Assembly: GCF_001705435.1 (NCBI RefSeq)
Contig: NZ_MDEN01000063.1
Span: 62,001-126,000 of the forward strand
DNA: 64,000 bases
From: Pseudomonas graminis
GTDB taxonomy: Bacteria > Pseudomonadota > Gammaproteobacteria > Pseudomonadales > Pseudomonadaceae
Direction: 5' to 3'
Shown here one piece after another: positions 63,374 through 64,000 of this stretch (position 1 is the stretch's first letter; every line of letters begins with the position of its first letter). Both the position numbers and the translations under genes were made by a program. The notes below the pieces were generated by a model. The model was not told the DNA's origin. It saw only the letters and a program-made list of their open reading frames with translations, and ran no database searches.

Positions 63374-64000
63374 TCAGGTCAGCGGCGTGCCCAGGAAATC
63401 GCCGAACGCGGCAAAGAATCCCGGCAGGTTGTCCCACGGGATCATGTGCCCGGCGTTTTCCACCCGCGCGATCAGAATGTTCGGTTGCAGCTGTCGGATC
63501 TCGGCCTCGTCTTCCGCCTGAATCACACCCCCACGCTCAGCGACGATGAGCAGGGCAGGGACCGGAAGATTCGGCAGGTCCTGATGGAAATCCACGTCAT
63601 GGAAGTCGTTGAAGGCGCGGACGATGGCCGGTTCGTAGCAGGTGTGCAGCCACTCGGCACGCAACTGCAACTGCTCCTCGGTCCAGGTCGGGCAGAACGT
63701 GCGCATGTCCTCGGCGCTCATGCCCTGTTGCGACTGGCGGATCGAATCGACGTACCACGGCAACTTCGCCGGGTATTCTCGACGCCCCGGACCGGACACC
63801 GGTGGATCGATCAGCACCAGGCTTTTCAGGCCTTGGGGGCAACGAATCGAGGCCCGCACGGCGAAACGTGCGCCCATCGAGTGACCGGCCAGGTGGTAGC
63901 TGTGGATGCCCATGGCCGCGGCGAACGCACCGATGTCATCGGCGCAGGTGTCGACGCTGTAATCCAGATCCGGCCCCGTGGAAGAAAGCCCGCGACCCCT
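63374..64000 (-). CDS. nicD: NicD-like N-formylmaleamate deformylase, N-terminus beyond window
   Basis: The alpha/beta hydrolase frame is open to the right edge, so 208 C-terminal residues are seen (RGRGLSSTGPDLDYS onward). It has the nucleophile Ser in HLAGHSMGARFAV, a later acid region around VPALLIVAERGG, and catalytic His in NAGHMIPWDN. The close match to P. putida NicD (PPVSGPGRR, KLPWYVDSIRQ, EWLHTCYEPAIVRAFNDFHDVD) supports conversion of N-formylmaleamate to maleamate and formate, one step before NicF. It is probably cotranscribed with nicF, 35 bp away. Confidence 0.9.
   Translation of the reverse strand, partial: RGRGLSSTGPDLDYSVDTCADDIGAFAAAMGIHSYHLAGHSMGARFAVRASIRCPQGLKSLVLIDPPVSGPGRREYPAKLPWYVDSIRQSQQGMSAEDMRTFCPTWTEEQLQLRAEWLHTCYEPAIVRAFNDFHDVDFHQDLPNLPVPALLIVAERGGVIQAEDEAEIRQLQPNILIARVENAGHMIPWDNLPGFFAAFGDFLGTPLT

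Overview
This is a GC-rich Pseudomonas chromosome segment. The evidence is a complete P. syringae-type (Hrp1) hrp/hrc type III secretion cluster, an aprA-I-D-E-F alkaline protease operon, a nic (nicotinate catabolism) segment, Ku/LigD, and many copies of a Pseudomonas-type REP palindrome (core CCGGCTTCAGCCGG). I cannot name the species. The cluster is colinear with that of the P. syringae complex, but its flanks are not the usual ones.

Layout. 1-5.6 kb: end of an EamA-like exporter, a SulP anion transporter, a TonB siderophore receptor and an SRAP (YedK/HMCES-like) gene. A perfect LexA box separates the SRAP gene from a divergent umuD that has no umuC. 6.2-34 kb: the T3SS island. It starts with hrpH (lytic transglycosylase), then hrpR-hrpS, the hrpA-Z-B-hrcJ-D-E operon, the hrpF-G-hrcC-T-V operon, the convergent hrpJ-hrcV-Q-N-O-P-hrcQa-Qb-R-S-T-U operon, hrpL, and hrpK followed by a hopP1-like harpin/transglycosylase gene. 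I found five HrpL-type promoters (GGAACC-N15/16-CCACNNA), before hrpH, hrpA, hrpF, hrpJ and hrpK, and one sigma-54 promoter before hrpL. This fits the cascade HrpR/HrpS + sigma-54 -> HrpL -> all structural operons, with HrpV/HrpG as the negative loop. No effector or effector-chaperone gene (avrE, hopM, hrpW) is present; the island is an apparatus plus translocation helpers.

34-44.8 kb: GNAT acetyltransferase, lipoprotein sugar dehydrogenase plus a DUF2231-type membrane protein, the aprA protease with its inhibitor and dedicated type I secretion system, a small unknown gene and a bile-acid-symporter-family carrier. 44.9-51.9 kb: a large Rhs polymorphic toxin, its likely immunity gene, and an AT-rich tail of orphan immunity-like genes separated by four copies of a GTTAAAGGGG...CCCCTTTAAC palindrome. 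52.3-64 kb: hemerythrin-like protein, secreted esterase, MFS exporter, Ku and LigD (non-homologous end joining), Tat-type aldo/keto reductase, and nicT-nicF-nicD, with nicD running off the window.

The most unusual feature is the repeat load inside the T3SS cluster. Three REP elements are read in frame as protein sequence within hrcQa and hrcQb. A REPIN supplies the hrpR stop codon and separates hrpR from hrpS. Another REPIN lies between hrpL and hrpK. A roughly 0.9-kb inverted repeat fills the whole gap between the convergent hrpV and hrcU ends. All calls are from reading the sequence; no database search was run.
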